NCBI GenBank assembly: GCA_963785765.1
Contig: CAWAWM010000002.1
Location: 1,054,001 to 1,118,000 of the forward strand
Length of the DNA: 64,000 nucleotides
Direction: 5' to 3'
Origin: DATBGO01 sp963785765
GTDB lineage: Bacteria > Actinomycetota > Actinomycetes > Streptosporangiales > Streptosporangiaceae
Shown here: positions 15,980 through 24,521 of the stretch, piece by piece
How the letters are laid out: each line of letters starts with the position of its first letter
How positions within the stretch are numbered: the stretch's first letter is position 1
Translations under genes and position numbers: made by a program
Notes under the pieces: generated by a model
Told to the model about the DNA's origin: nothing
The model's input: only the letters and a program-made list of their open reading frames with translations
Database searches by the model: none

Positions 15980-17089
15980 ATGGCAGAGCCGGTGCGGGCG
16001 CGGCGGCTGACTGATGAGGAGGGCCGGCGGCTGCAGCAGGTCGTGCGGCGCGGGAAACACGGATCGATCCGGGTGCGGCGGGCGATGATCATCATGGCGT
16101 CGTCGTCGGGGACGCCGGTGCCGGCGATCGCCCGGCTGGTCGCCGCGGATGAGGACACGGTCCGGGATGTGGTGCATGCGTTCAATGACAAGGGCCTGGC
16201 CGCGCTGGACCCTCAGTGGGCGGGAGGCCGTCCCCGCCTGATCAGTGATGATGACATCCGGCTCATCGTCACGGCGGCCACCACCCGGCCGGAGAAGCTG
16301 GGCCTGCCGTTCACGCACTGGAGCCTGCGCAAGCTGGCGGTGCACCTGGCGGCGCGTGAGATCCGGGTCGGCCGGGAGCGGCTGCGGCAGTTCCTGGCCG
16401 AGCGCGGGATCTCCTTCCAGCGGACCCGGACCTGGAAAGAATCCGCTGACCCGGACAAGGACGCGAAGCTGGACCGGATCGAGGAGGTGACCAGCAAGTT
16501 CCCGGACCGGTGCTTCGCCTCCGGCCAGTTCGGGCCGCTGTCGATCCGGCCGTGCCACGGCACGTCGTGGGCCAGGCAGAAGAAACCCAGCCGGCTGCCG
16601 GCGACCTATCACCGCACGCACGGCATCCGCTACTTCCACGGCTGCTACTCCCTGAGCGATGACCAGCTCTGGGGCGTCGTCCGGCGCCGCAAGGGCGGCG
16701 ACCACACCCTGGCCGCGCTGCAGTCCATCCGCGCCGCACGGCCCGGCGGCTACCGCCTGTTCGTGATCCTGGACAACCTGTCGGCGAACAAGACCCCGGC
16801 GATCCGCTCCTGGGCCGGCCGGGCCAACATCGAGCTGTGCTTCACGCCCACCAGCGCATCCTGGGCTAACCCGATCGAGGCGCAGTTCGGGCCGTTACGC
16901 ACCTTCGTCATGGGCGACTCTGACCACCCCCATCACGCCGTGCTAGCCCGCCGCCTGCAGAACTACCTGCGGTGGCGAAACGCCAACGCCCGCCACCCCG
17001 ACATCCTGGCCGCCCAGCGCAAAGAACGAGCCCGCATCCGCAGCGAACGCCACCACCGCTGGGGCCGTCCCAGGCAAAGAGCAGCATGA
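15980..17089 (+). CDS. IS630-family transposase with degenerate DDE triad
   Basis: A 369-residue transposase starting at ATG 15980 behind GGGGAGGGG. The N-terminal part has an HTH (AIARLVAADEDTVRDVVHAF) and winged-helix region, and the C-terminal part an RNase H-like fold. Second and third catalytic residues are visible as VILDNLSANKTP and WANPIEAQFGPLRTF. The first motif, normally F-D-E-F-G-P, reads ASGQFGPLSIRP, so the first catalytic Asp is Gly and its neighbour Glu is Gln. This copy is probably unable to transpose alone, though its ends are intact and could be moved in trans. Confidence 0.88.
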   Translation: MAEPVRARRLTDEEGRRLQQVVRRGKHGSIRVRRAMIIMASSSGTPVPAIARLVAADEDTVRDVVHAFNDKGLAALDPQWAGGRPRLISDDDIRLIVTAATTRPEKLGLPFTHWSLRKLAVHLAAREIRVGRERLRQFLAERGISFQRTRTWKESADPDKDAKLDRIEEVTSKFPDRCFASGQFGPLSIRPCHGTSWARQKKPSRLPATYHRTHGIRYFHGCYSLSDDQLWGVVRRRKGGDHTLAALQSIRAARPGGYRLFVILDNLSANKTPAIRSWAGRANIELCFTPTSASWANPIEAQFGPLRTFVMGDSDHPHHAVLARRLQNYLRWRNANARHPDILAAQRKERARIRSERHHRWGRPRQRAA

Positions 17090-17090
17090 T

Positions 17091-17121
17091 CAAACCCGGC
17101 AAACGTTCATGGACAGCGCAC
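17091..17121 (-). repeat. Right terminal inverted repeat of the IS630-like element
   Basis: 31 bp that start two bases after the transposase stop codon; on the minus strand they read GTGCGCTG onward. They are followed outside by TA. Confidence 0.85.
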
Positions 17122-17328
17122 TAGCGCACCTGTCCGATCTGCGCCGTAACTCCCGAGCAGGGGCAGTCACCCAAAGTATGCGCGCGGATCCACATGAGCT
17201 CCTGCCCTTGAATATCCGGGTTGTCGGCACATGACATATCCCTGCCTGGCCTACATGTTCATGCAGGAAGCTCGGTGTTCCGTTATGCAGATCTGGTCCG
17301 AATGAATACTCAAGACTATGCTCTAGCC

Positions 17329-17357
17329 TTGCGAACATGTTACTCGGTTGGTAAGGT
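17329..17357 (+). promoter_or_regulatory. Putative promoter and operator of the SorC-like gene
   Basis: TTGCGA (17329-17334), a 17-bp spacer and TAAGGT (17352-17357) resemble a sigma-70 promoter, about 34 bases before the ATG at 17391. The spacer contains the perfect 8-bp palindrome AACATGTT, a possible autoregulatory operator. Recognised by eye only. Confidence 0.4.
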
Positions 17358-17390
17358 CGAGCATCGCCCCGGCGCAGCTGGAGGTCCATT

Positions 17391-18593
17391 ATGGGTACGA
17401 TGCCCAGTTATGAGGCTTTGCTGGCCGCCTATTACAAGGTCCAAGACCCTACCCTGACTCAGCGAGAGATTGCTGAGAAGGCCAATCTGGGCAACCAAGC
17501 GCAGGTTTCGCGGCTCTTGGCGGAGGCTCGTGAGAAGGAGGTCCTGCGAGAGGTATTCCAATTTCCCGTTGGCTTGGCTAAAGAAGTTCGGCAACAGATA
17601 GAGAACTCCTTCTTCGAGAGGCACTCGGCCCTTGAGAACGCTCTGGCGCAGAAAGCTCGGGAGCTCAATGACACTCGGTCTGATGGTGGCTCCTTCTTTA
17701 AACGTCTGCATGTAGTGGCCGCACCTGGTCTTGAAAAAGAGAACGATGCGGCGGCGCGTGAAAAGGCCTTTCAGACCTTCGGTGCTAGTGCTGCAGAAAT
17801 TGTGGCAGGCTACATAGACCAAGCCGAAATGTGCTGCGTGGCCTGGGGCAGAACAATTGATGCGACAGTGCGCCAGGTACGCCCGAAAAGCACATCAGGG
17901 TGGGCAAAGCTATTTATGCCGATCGCTGGCGAGCCTACGAACCATGAGCCTAATGGCGTAAGTCCAAGTGATGCAGCCCGAACTCTCGCTAACGCATGGC
18001 CTGGGTCGCGCGATCTATCTCTCCGAGGCGTCCAGGCTCGAATCCCAAAGTCCGTTTACGCACGTGACAAGGATGACATTGCCCGTGAGCTAGTCGGCTA
18101 CTCCACTAATTATCAGCAAATCTTTGGGCGGCCAGGCTCTTCGGATCGCCCGCTCATTCGCCACGTCCCGATGATCTTGACTGGCATCGGGGATGTCCAC
18201 ACAAGCGAGCGGCCGATTGAGGGCGTTGGGCGGGCCGACCCGTGGTACCTCGAGACAGAGGACGCAGAGGATCGTAGTGTGCTCGAGCTGGCGGTAGGGA
18301 ACATCGGCGGCGTATGGATTGCGCGAAGTGAGGTATCGGAGGACGAGAAGAGCAAAGTTGAGCAAGTCAACGCGCGCTGGCTTGGGGCCCAGGACAGCGA
18401 CTTCAAGCGCTGCTCACGGACCGCGGACATGGAGCGGAATCGCCCGGGCGTCGTAGTTCTCGCAGTAGAACCAGAGAAAAAAGACATTGTCCTGGAAGCC
18501 TTGTATCTCGTGAACGTTTTGGTGGTCAGCCGCCAGCTTGCGGATGCGCTTGCTAACGAATTGTTGCCATCGAAGAGCACACATAGAGCATAG
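17391..18593 (+). CDS. SorC-like sugar-binding transcriptional regulator
   Basis: A 400-residue protein starting at ATG 17391 with GGAGGT five bases upstream. The N terminus carries a SorC-type HTH (LTQREIAEKANLGNQAQVSR then LLAEAREKEVL). The rest resembles the SorC effector domain: VAWGRTIDATVRQV near 149-162, LTGIGDV, AVGNIGGVW and a closing VVVLAVEPEKKDIVLEAL with NVLVVS. Such proteins bind phosphorylated sugars and control sugar-use operons. Codon use is plainly less GC-rich than the neighbours, suggesting transfer. No sugar genes flank it; the only downstream partner is a small membrane protein, so the target is unknown. Confidence 0.7.
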   Translation: MGTMPSYEALLAAYYKVQDPTLTQREIAEKANLGNQAQVSRLLAEAREKEVLREVFQFPVGLAKEVRQQIENSFFERHSALENALAQKARELNDTRSDGGSFFKRLHVVAAPGLEKENDAAAREKAFQTFGASAAEIVAGYIDQAEMCCVAWGRTIDATVRQVRPKSTSGWAKLFMPIAGEPTNHEPNGVSPSDAARTLANAWPGSRDLSLRGVQARIPKSVYARDKDDIARELVGYSTNYQQIFGRPGSSDRPLIRHVPMILTGIGDVHTSERPIEGVGRADPWYLETEDAEDRSVLELAVGNIGGVWIARSEVSEDEKSKVEQVNARWLGAQDSDFKRCSRTADMERNRPGVVVLAVEPEKKDIVLEALYLVNVLVVSRQLADALANELLPSKSTHRA

Positions 18594-18648
18594 CTCGATA
18601 AGCGTGTTGTTACTTTCATGAGATGACCCGGGATGGAGGTAAAATTCA

Positions 18649-18843
18649 GTGTTCTTGCCGCCATCACGTTGGCAGCGCGTGGTTATCGCCGCTGTTCTGG
18701 TCATTCCACTAATTGTCGTCGTGGTGCTGTCGGCGCCTGCCTGGGTTATGTTGCCATTCCTCTCCACTGATCGAAGGACTGCAGTCCTGGAGTTCCTCGA
18801 TCGCCTAGTCGAATGGATCACGGTACTGGCAGGGATCGGCTAG
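18649..18843 (+). CDS. Small single-pass membrane protein
   Basis: A 64-residue product from GTG 18649, with GGAGGT eight bases upstream. One strong transmembrane segment (VVIAAVLVIPLIVVVVLSAP) is followed by a short amphipathic tail ending FLDRLVEWITVLAGIG. No family recognised. It follows the SorC-like gene by 55 bases on the same strand, so it may be co-transcribed and regulated with it. Confidence 0.55.
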   Translation: MFLPPSRWQRVVIAAVLVIPLIVVVVLSAPAWVMLPFLSTDRRTAVLEFLDRLVEWITVLAGIG

Positions 18844-19055
18844 GCTTGGCAGCCCGTCGGCCATGAAAGCCCTCTGAGGCTGAGAGCCGGTACTCCAAAC
18901 TTTGCCGCGTATTGGGCATAGGCACCCGCTGCGAGCTGGATAGGACGGTACTGCCGCGGCACGCCGACCAGATGCCGACGGGCGAAAGAAGTCGCAGGTC
19001 AGAAGCTTGGATGCGCACGTCAGGACCGTCCTCCGCTAACATGCACGGAGTCCCC

Positions 19056-19128
19056 GCCGGTGTAGCTCAGTTGGCAGAGCAGCCGTCTTGTAAACGGCAG
19101 GTCAGCGGTTCGAATCCGCTCACCGGCT
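19056..19128 (+). tRNA. tRNA-Thr (anticodon UGU)
   Basis: A 73-nt cloverleaf. The acceptor arm GCCGGTG pairs with CACCGGC, the D-loop has AGCTCAGTTGGCAGAGC, the anticodon arm CCGTC-TTGTAAA-CGG presents TGT, and the T arm has GGTTCGAATCC. No CCA is encoded. The three-gene mobile cassette begins about 210 bases downstream; 19129-19341 holds no gene I can see. Confidence 0.95.
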
Positions 19129-19341
19129 CTCGGAGGTCTTCACACTTCGCCAGGCTCCATGTTCACATTTGGGTCTGACATTCCTGCCAGCACCCGTTCT
19201 GTTTGTCGTGGTTACGCCGGTGTCACGCCTTCGGGCGCCGGTTTTTGCCGGCGGTGACTGATTCCGGGCAGGGCGGGGCCTGAGATGGCTGTCGTTGCGG
19301 GGACCGGCTTGGGTGCCGTGGCGCGGGGCTGCTGGTGCTGG

Positions 19342-20841
19342 TTACGGGGGTCCGGGGGCGAGTGCGGCTAGGCTGGTGCGGCGTCGTTTGCGGGTGCGCG
19401 GCGGCGTACTGGCGGCGGCGGGCTGGGCGTTGTCTTGCTGCTGCTTGTCCCGGGCGAGCAGGATGCGCTGGTTGCGGACGGTCATCAGGCAGGCCAGCCG
19501 GAGCATGAGCGGGGTGACGCCCATCAGGCGGATCCAGCCGCGGTCGATGTTGTTGACGGCGGTGTCCTTGATGGCGGCGTTGAGCCGTTCGGCCGCGGTG
19601 CGGCGGGCGTAGGAGATCCGCCACGCCTGCGAGGGGTAGTCGTGCTTCTGCCTGGTTTTCGCCGCGACTTGCGGGCTGGCGGTGATGGTCTGCTGGGTGC
19701 AGCAGGCCGGCGGATGCTGCGGCGGGCTTAGGATCTCGGGCCGGTTCCGGTCTAGTTTCATCGACGCCGGGCGGAGCGGGCAGCGGATTTTTCCGGCGAC
19801 GGCGGGGCAGGCATGCCGGCGGTAGCCGTCGGCGTCGTCGGCGGTGTGGACGCCGAGTTTGTGCCGGGCCAGCTCGGCTGTCTTCTGGTCGTGCGCGGCA
19901 GTGTCGTTGCTGCTGGCGCCGGGCGGCAGCGCCACCAGTTCCAGTAATGGCCTCGGGGTGGCGGGGCAGTACAGACATCCGTTGCTGATGATCGCGCCCT
20001 GGTGGGTGCCGCGGGGACCGCGGTCGTTTGGGTGCAGGTCCTGCACGAGGCTGGCGCCGGCGGCCCGCAGCGGGTCTGCCCAGGTGTCAGGGACGCGGTG
20101 GGAGTAGCCGGAGTCGGCCAGGATGTCGCCGAGGCTGACGCCGCCGGCGGGCATCGAGGCGAGCACGCCGGCCAGGCCGGCGGCGGGGTCGTGGCTGCTG
20201 CTGGCGACGGTGATCCGGCGGGCGAGCTCGGGCACGGCCGGGCCGTTGTCGTCTTTGGCCATGACCGCTGCCGACAGGTAGAAGCCGAAGAACATTTCTC
20301 CTTCCTGGATTTTGCGGTTGACGTTGCGGTGACCCCAGCGGGCCTCGGTGTCGGTGCCGGTGCCAGGGCTGCCGGCCGGGACCGGCCGCGACCAGGCCTC
20401 GACGTCGGTCCAGTCCACGGCCAGCGAGCTGCTGGCGTCCTTGAACTCCTCGGGGATGCTGGCTTCGGTCAGCTGGTCGCACAATCGCTGCAGGTCGGCT
20501 GAGGGGGCGCCGTCGGGCTCGGTCTTGGACAGCGCGCGGGTGATAAGCCGGAAGGTGTGCTCGACCTGCCGGTAGGTGAGCTGATGCGGCCCGGTTTTCC
20601 AGCCGGCGATAACGCCGAGGCGTGCCTGGTCGTGCTCGGTCAGGCTGGTCAGCGCGGCGTGGATCTCGGTGAGGTAGGCGGGCCGGCGGTCGCCGGTAGC
20701 CAGGTGCATGCCCACCAGCAGGGTCCGGGCGTGCAGCTGCCGGTGCCGCACGCCGGCCGGGAGCAGCGCCTCAATGCCGGCCGCGACATGTGAGGCGTCG
20801 ATGATTTCCTCCAGGCGGGCGAGCGGGATCCGGCTGCCCAC
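19342..20841 (-). CDS. DDE transposase-like protein (IS1182-like)
   Basis: A 499-residue protein read from GTG 20841, five bases after the upstream stop. N-terminal helical region (RIPLARLEEIIDASHVAAGI). The catalytic core shows the three acidic positions in order: SLAVDWTDVEAWSRP, GDILADSGYSHR, and YARRTAAERLNAAIKD, the D, D and E-x6-K pattern of DDE transposases. A cluster of cysteines (CPAVAGKIRCPLRP, PPACCTQQT) lies between the second D and the E and may bind zinc. The reading frame remains open to 21717, but that upstream part is Arg/Gly-rich and overlaps the better-coded recombinase-like gene, so I exclude it. Confidence 0.7.
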   Translation of the reverse strand: MGSRIPLARLEEIIDASHVAAGIEALLPAGVRHRQLHARTLLVGMHLATGDRRPAYLTEIHAALTSLTEHDQARLGVIAGWKTGPHQLTYRQVEHTFRLITRALSKTEPDGAPSADLQRLCDQLTEASIPEEFKDASSSLAVDWTDVEAWSRPVPAGSPGTGTDTEARWGHRNVNRKIQEGEMFFGFYLSAAVMAKDDNGPAVPELARRITVASSSHDPAAGLAGVLASMPAGGVSLGDILADSGYSHRVPDTWADPLRAAGASLVQDLHPNDRGPRGTHQGAIISNGCLYCPATPRPLLELVALPPGASSNDTAAHDQKTAELARHKLGVHTADDADGYRRHACPAVAGKIRCPLRPASMKLDRNRPEILSPPQHPPACCTQQTITASPQVAAKTRQKHDYPSQAWRISYARRTAAERLNAAIKDTAVNNIDRGWIRLMGVTPLMLRLACLMTVRNQRILLARDKQQQDNAQPAAASTPPRTRKRRRTSLAALAPGPP

Positions 20842-20846
20842 CGGGG

Positions 20847-21749
20847 TTACCGTGCCCTGCCGCCGAGCAGCGTTACCGCGTGCTGTTCGCCGCCGGCCGG
20901 GTCCAGGGCGGCGATGATGTCGCCGAGCCGCTGGGAGCAGGTGATCCCGGCTGCGTGCATGAACGTCGCCAGGCCGATCAGCGCCGCGGTCTCGGCGAGC
21001 CAGGTGGCGCGCAGCCGGGAGGTGTCCAGGGCCGGCAGCCCGCCCCCGCCGGCCAGCGAGCGGGTCAGCGGGTTGGTGATGTTGCCCCGCTCGGGCTCGG
21101 TGCCGCCGGTGAGGAAGTTCCGGCCGGCGAACGCCGCCGCCGACAGCAGCGGTTCGTGGTAGCGGGCCAGGACCGGCACGGCCCGCGGCGCCCGCCCGCC
21201 GCGCACCTGAACGATGACGCCGCCTGACCGGCAGCAGATATCGGTGCCGCGGACGCTGCGCAGGTCGGAGCGGATCAGCCCGGCGCCGGCGCCCAGGCAG
21301 ACCAGGGCGGCGGCGCGGGCCCGCCGCGCCGCCGTGGGCTGGGCGCCGGCCAACGCCAGGAACCCGTCGATCTCGCCGGCCGTGTACGGCTTCTTGGCCC
21401 GCCCGCGGGGCAGCGGCGCATCGGCGGGGTCCAGGTCCGGCACCACCTGGCGGGCGATGAACCTCAGGTTCGTGCGCAGCGTCCGCCGCGCGGCGCCGGA
21501 CAGACCCGGCCCGTGTGCGGTGAACCGCTCGATCACCGAAGGGTGCAGCAGCACCTCCGGCGCCGGCTCCAGCCCGATCGAGATGCCGTAGCCGGCGAGC
21601 TTGCCCGCCGCCCACAGAAGGTTCTTGGCCCGGTCCCGGCCCAGTAACCCGCATCCGGCGACCACGGTGCGGGCGAACGTCGCCGCCTCCGCCGGGGTGC
21701 CCCGCGCCGGCATCCACCGCGCGGGGTAAGAGGCCACATCATCGCCCAT
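20847..21749 (-). CDS. Tyrosine-recombinase-like protein, degenerate active site
   Basis: A 300-residue product from ATG 21749 (protein MGDDVASYPARW); the frame stays open to 21785. The N-terminal half is helical, like a core-binding domain (RTLRTNLRFIARQVVPDL). The C-terminal half has a phage-integrase layout: LVCLGAGAGLIRSDLRSVRG supplies an Arg, then SRLRATWLAETAALIG stands where H-x-x-R usually is, then MHAAGIT and RLGDIIAAL, where a Tyr nucleophile would be expected but none is seen. I infer a recombinase-derived DNA-binding partner of the transposase, possibly not catalytic on its own. Confidence 0.55.
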   Translation of the reverse strand: MGDDVASYPARWMPARGTPAEAATFARTVVAGCGLLGRDRAKNLLWAAGKLAGYGISIGLEPAPEVLLHPSVIERFTAHGPGLSGAARRTLRTNLRFIARQVVPDLDPADAPLPRGRAKKPYTAGEIDGFLALAGAQPTAARRARAAALVCLGAGAGLIRSDLRSVRGTDICCRSGGVIVQVRGGRAPRAVPVLARYHEPLLSAAAFAGRNFLTGGTEPERGNITNPLTRSLAGGGGLPALDTSRLRATWLAETAALIGLATFMHAAGITCSQRLGDIIAALDPAGGEQHAVTLLGGRAR

Positions 21750-21790
21750 GTAGCCATTCCTACCGAAAGAAACCCTGAAGATCACGCACC

Positions 21791-22168
21791 GTGCGTGCGA
21801 CGATTAAGAACGTGTCGCCCAGCCCCCAGGACCGCGCCGCGCGCATCGCCGCCGAGCTCGCCGGCCTGGGCCTTGCGCTGCCCGGCTCGCTCATGCAGCG
21901 GCGCGTGCGCTGCGGCTGGCCCGGCTGCCGCTGTCACGCCGACCCGCCACAGCTGCACGGCCCGTACTGGCACTGGACCCGCAAGCGGGCCGGCAAGACC
22001 ATCAGCCGCCTGGTCCCAGACGACCAGGTCGACGACTACCGGCAGTGGATCGACAACCACCGCCGCCTGCGCGAGCTGGTCACCGAGCTGGAAGACCTCA
22101 CTCTCGCCGTCGCAGACGAGCACAGCGGATACCAGCCCCGCCGCCGAACCCGGCAAACCAGCCCATAA
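21791..22168 (+). CDS. DUF6788-like Cys/His-rich small protein
   Basis: A 125-residue protein from GTG 21791 (GTG 21812 also possible). Diagnostic core: RRVRCGWPGCRCHADPPQLH then GPYWHWTRKRAGK. The C-x4-C-x-C-H cluster may bind a metal. The tail is a basic/acidic helix (QWIDNHRRLRELVTELEDL). Proteins of this kind are commonly found beside transposases in bacteria; the function is unknown. Divergent from the recombinase-like gene with a gap of about 40 bases, so they share a control region. Confidence 0.65.
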   Translation: MRATIKNVSPSPQDRAARIAAELAGLGLALPGSLMQRRVRCGWPGCRCHADPPQLHGPYWHWTRKRAGKTISRLVPDDQVDDYRQWIDNHRRLRELVTELEDLTLAVADEHSGYQPRRRTRQTSP

Positions 22169-22598
22169 CACTGTGGACGCGGCCCGCCTAACCCGTGGAC
22201 GCCACCCTCAACAGCGCGCATCCCCCCAGGCCACGGCCAGATGTGAAGGCCTCTCTCGATGCTCGAAGCAAGGCACACGCATCCAGGCCAAATTACGTTC
22301 TACAGTTACGCGGCGCGAGACAGGCGGCGCCTGGCCGCAGATGACGATCGTCGGCCCGAGACGGGGCCTCTGGCGCAGTCCGGCCCGGAGACGGCGGTTC
22401 GGCGGGTTCGCTATTTCGGCGCGTGTATGTGCTGCCAGTGATCCCGCCGCAAGGCTCCAGGCCAGGTAGGACCGCTTCGGGTCAGTCTGGCTCGACTTCG
22501 GGGACCGCTGAGCCGGCTGCCCGGCGTGATACTCATCGCCCTGCCGGCACCGCTCGCTTCGTAGCCAGGCCAGCTGACGTCCGCCGGGCGGAACCCGC
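22169..22598. other. Gene-free region right of the mobile cassette
   Basis: About 430 bases. No frame on either strand looks coding. A direct repeat GTGGACGC occurs twice near 22173 and 22195. This could hold the right end of the cassette, but I see no inverted repeat to mark it. Confidence 0.35.
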
Positions 22599-23435
22599 TC
22601 AGCCGGGCATCATGTCGAACGTGTCTGGGTCTGGTCCCTGACGCTCGTCCTTGTCGAGCGAGGAGATCCGCTCCATGTCCTGCGCCGCCAGTTCGAAGCC
22701 GAACAGGTCGAAGTTCTCGGCGATCCGCTCCGGGGTCACGGACTTGGGGAACACGATGTTGCCCAGCTGGATGTGCCAGCGCAGCACGATCTGGGCCGGG
22801 GTCCGCCCGTAGCTGGCCGCCAGCTCGTTGACCAGCGGGTCCTTCAGCACCGCGCCCTGGGCGATGGGGGACCACGCCTCGGTGGCGATGGCGTTTCCGT
22901 TGTTGAACGCGCGCAGCTTCTCCTGGGTGAAGTACGGGTGCAGCTCGATCTGGTTCACCGCGGGAGTGACTTCGCTCTCGATCTCCAGGCGCCGCAGATG
23001 GTCGGCCTGAAAATTCGAGACGCCGATGGCCTTGGCCCGGCCGTCGCGGTAGATCCGCTCCATCGCCTTCCAGGTTTCGGCGAAGTCGCTCACCGTCGGC
23101 AGCGGCCAGTGGATCAGGAACAGGTCGATGGTGTCCGACCCGAGGGCCGTCAGAGTGCTATCGAAGGCCGTGAGGGCCGCATCGAAATCATGTGCGCCGT
23201 TGTTGAGCTTGCTGGTGACGAACACCTCCGACCTGTCCAGGGCGCTCCGGGCGATTGCCTCGCCGACCTGCTTCTCGTTGCCGTACATCTCGGCAGTGTC
23301 GATGTGCCGGTAGCCGATCCGCAGCGCGGTCGTAACGGCTTCCACGGTGTCCGCAGGCGGCACCTGGAACACGCCGAATCCCAGCTGCGGGATCTCGACG
23401 CCATTGTTGAGCTTCACGGTGGGTACAGCGTTCAT
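22599..23435 (-). CDS. Aldo/keto reductase
   Basis: A 278-residue NADPH-dependent oxidoreductase of the 2,5-diketo-D-gluconate reductase type. The catalytic tetrad is complete: Asp46 (HIDTAEMYGN), Tyr51, Lys76 (VTSKLNN) and His109 (LIHWPLP). The family signatures IGVSNFQADHL and the cofactor-binding VFPKSVTPERIAENFDLFGF are present. Cytoplasmic. The substrate cannot be told. Stands alone, 99 bases from the SGNH hydrolase gene on the same strand. Confidence 0.92.
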   Translation of the reverse strand: MNAVPTVKLNNGVEIPQLGFGVFQVPPADTVEAVTTALRIGYRHIDTAEMYGNEKQVGEAIARSALDRSEVFVTSKLNNGAHDFDAALTAFDSTLTALGSDTIDLFLIHWPLPTVSDFAETWKAMERIYRDGRAKAIGVSNFQADHLRRLEIESEVTPAVNQIELHPYFTQEKLRAFNNGNAIATEAWSPIAQGAVLKDPLVNELAASYGRTPAQIVLRWHIQLGNIVFPKSVTPERIAENFDLFGFELAAQDMERISSLDKDERQGPDPDTFDMMPG

Positions 23436-23534
23436 CGTCCTGGCCCTCCAGGGATTTGTCTCGTGCGTGGCCAGGTCCCTCTACCCAGCAAGTCCCGAGT
23501 CGCACATCCTGGTCCGGGCTGCCCGAAGGCTTGC

Positions 23535-24290
23535 TCAGCCGCGCGGGCCAGGAACCGCCCCGGCCAGGAGGCGGGCCCACTCGCGGTAGCCGGCCTCGGA
23601 CGGGTGGAAGCCGTCCGAGGCGAACAGCCGCCTGCTGCCGGCCGGGGGGACATTGATCGGCACGTACGTAGCGCGGCAGCTGGCCGCCACCTGCCGGGTG
23701 ATCCGGTCCATCGCCCGGGCCCGGCGGCCGAGAACGAACCGCAGCGGCTGCGGGATCCCAGGTGCCAGGTGCACCGGTGGCATGCCGGACACGATGACGC
23801 GGCCGCCATCGGTCCCGCGCCCGTCCAGTGCCTCGATAAGATTCCGCAGGTCAGCGGCCCAGGGCTGCATCGCCCGGCGATCGAACAAATCGTTGGTGCC
23901 CACGGTCAGGACGGTCATGTCGAAGGGCCCCTGACCAGCCGGGACCAGTTCGGCGAGCACCGCGCGCGCGGTCGCGCCGCCCTTGCCGCGCGCCAGCCAG
24001 TTCATGCTGCCGCCCAGCCGCCCGCTCATCTCAGCGGCCAGAAAGCCGGGCAGGGCCTGGGCATGCGTGCGGGCGCCCACGCCCGCCGCCGTGGACTCGC
24101 CGATCACCAGGAGGCGCCGCAGCGGCTCGCCGCGGCCCGCCGTCCCGTGCACCGGGCCCGACGCGGCGGGTAGCCGGGGTGCCCGGCGGACCGCCTGCCT
24201 GGCCTGCATCAGCAGCAGCGGGGCCAGGAGCGCCATGGCAAGATCGCCACCACCACCGGGCTGCCGCGAATTCTCCCGAAGTTCCGTCAT
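23535..24290 (-). CDS. SGNH/GDSL-family hydrolase
   Basis: A 251-residue esterase-like protein. Block I is IGESTAAG (Ser66), block III GTNDLF (Asn133) and block V DGFHPS (Asp226, His229); Gly106/107 near GKGGATAR may be the block II glycine. A short hydrophobic stretch, AMALLAPLLLMQA, near the N terminus could be a membrane anchor or uncleaved signal. Likely a lipase/esterase or a deacetylase acting at the membrane. Confidence 0.85.
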   Translation of the reverse strand: MTELRENSRQPGGGGDLAMALLAPLLLMQARQAVRRAPRLPAASGPVHGTAGRGEPLRRLLVIGESTAAGVGARTHAQALPGFLAAEMSGRLGGSMNWLARGKGGATARAVLAELVPAGQGPFDMTVLTVGTNDLFDRRAMQPWAADLRNLIEALDGRGTDGGRVIVSGMPPVHLAPGIPQPLRFVLGRRARAMDRITRQVAASCRATYVPINVPPAGSRRLFASDGFHPSEAGYREWARLLAGAVPGPRG

Positions 24291-24521
24291 CGCCCCCCGT
24301 TCCCGACCCTCGTATCTGACAGACGATGCAGGCCTGGCCGCAAGTTCCCGTCCTGTCCTACCCGGATGGCTCCGCGCGCAGCACCGCCGGAATGCGCAGT
24401 ACGCTGGTCATTCGCACCCCCTGCGCCTGGCCTGCACTAGCCGGAAGCGCGGCCAGGCTGAGGAAGCGATTGCCGCGCCGATTCCGTTCGGAAATCGGCC
24501 CGGAACTCGTCAGGGGAGGAT

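Larger units (their letters stand above)
15874..17121 (+). mobile_element. Complete IS630-family insertion sequence with TA target duplication
   Basis: A 1,248-bp element bounded by 31-bp imperfect terminal inverted repeats (26 of 31 match) beginning GTGCGCTG, with the dinucleotide TA directly outside each end (15872-15873 and 17122-17123). TA duplication is typical of IS630/Tc1 elements. It carries one transposase gene. The flanks share a CTAG context at both ends. Confidence 0.85.
19342..22168. mobile_element. Three-gene mobile cassette: DUF6788, recombinase-like, DDE-transposase-like
   Basis: Two tightly linked minus-strand genes (recombinase-like then transposase-like, 5 bases apart) and a divergent DUF6788 gene whose start is about 40 bases from the recombinase start. 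The arrangement looks like one mobile unit. I could not find terminal inverted repeats or a target duplication by eye, and no copy of the tRNA-Thr 3' end is visible at the right side, so the boundaries given are gene boundaries only. Confidence 0.6.

Noticed and set aside
20842..21717. N-terminal extension of the DDE-transposase-like gene
   Set aside because: The segment is Arg/Gly/Pro-rich and lies over the better-coded recombinase-like gene in another frame.
19129..22600. Integration of the mobile cassette into tRNA-Thr
   Set aside because: No second copy of the tRNA 3' end was found at the right side, and the recombinase-like protein lacks a visible catalytic Tyr.
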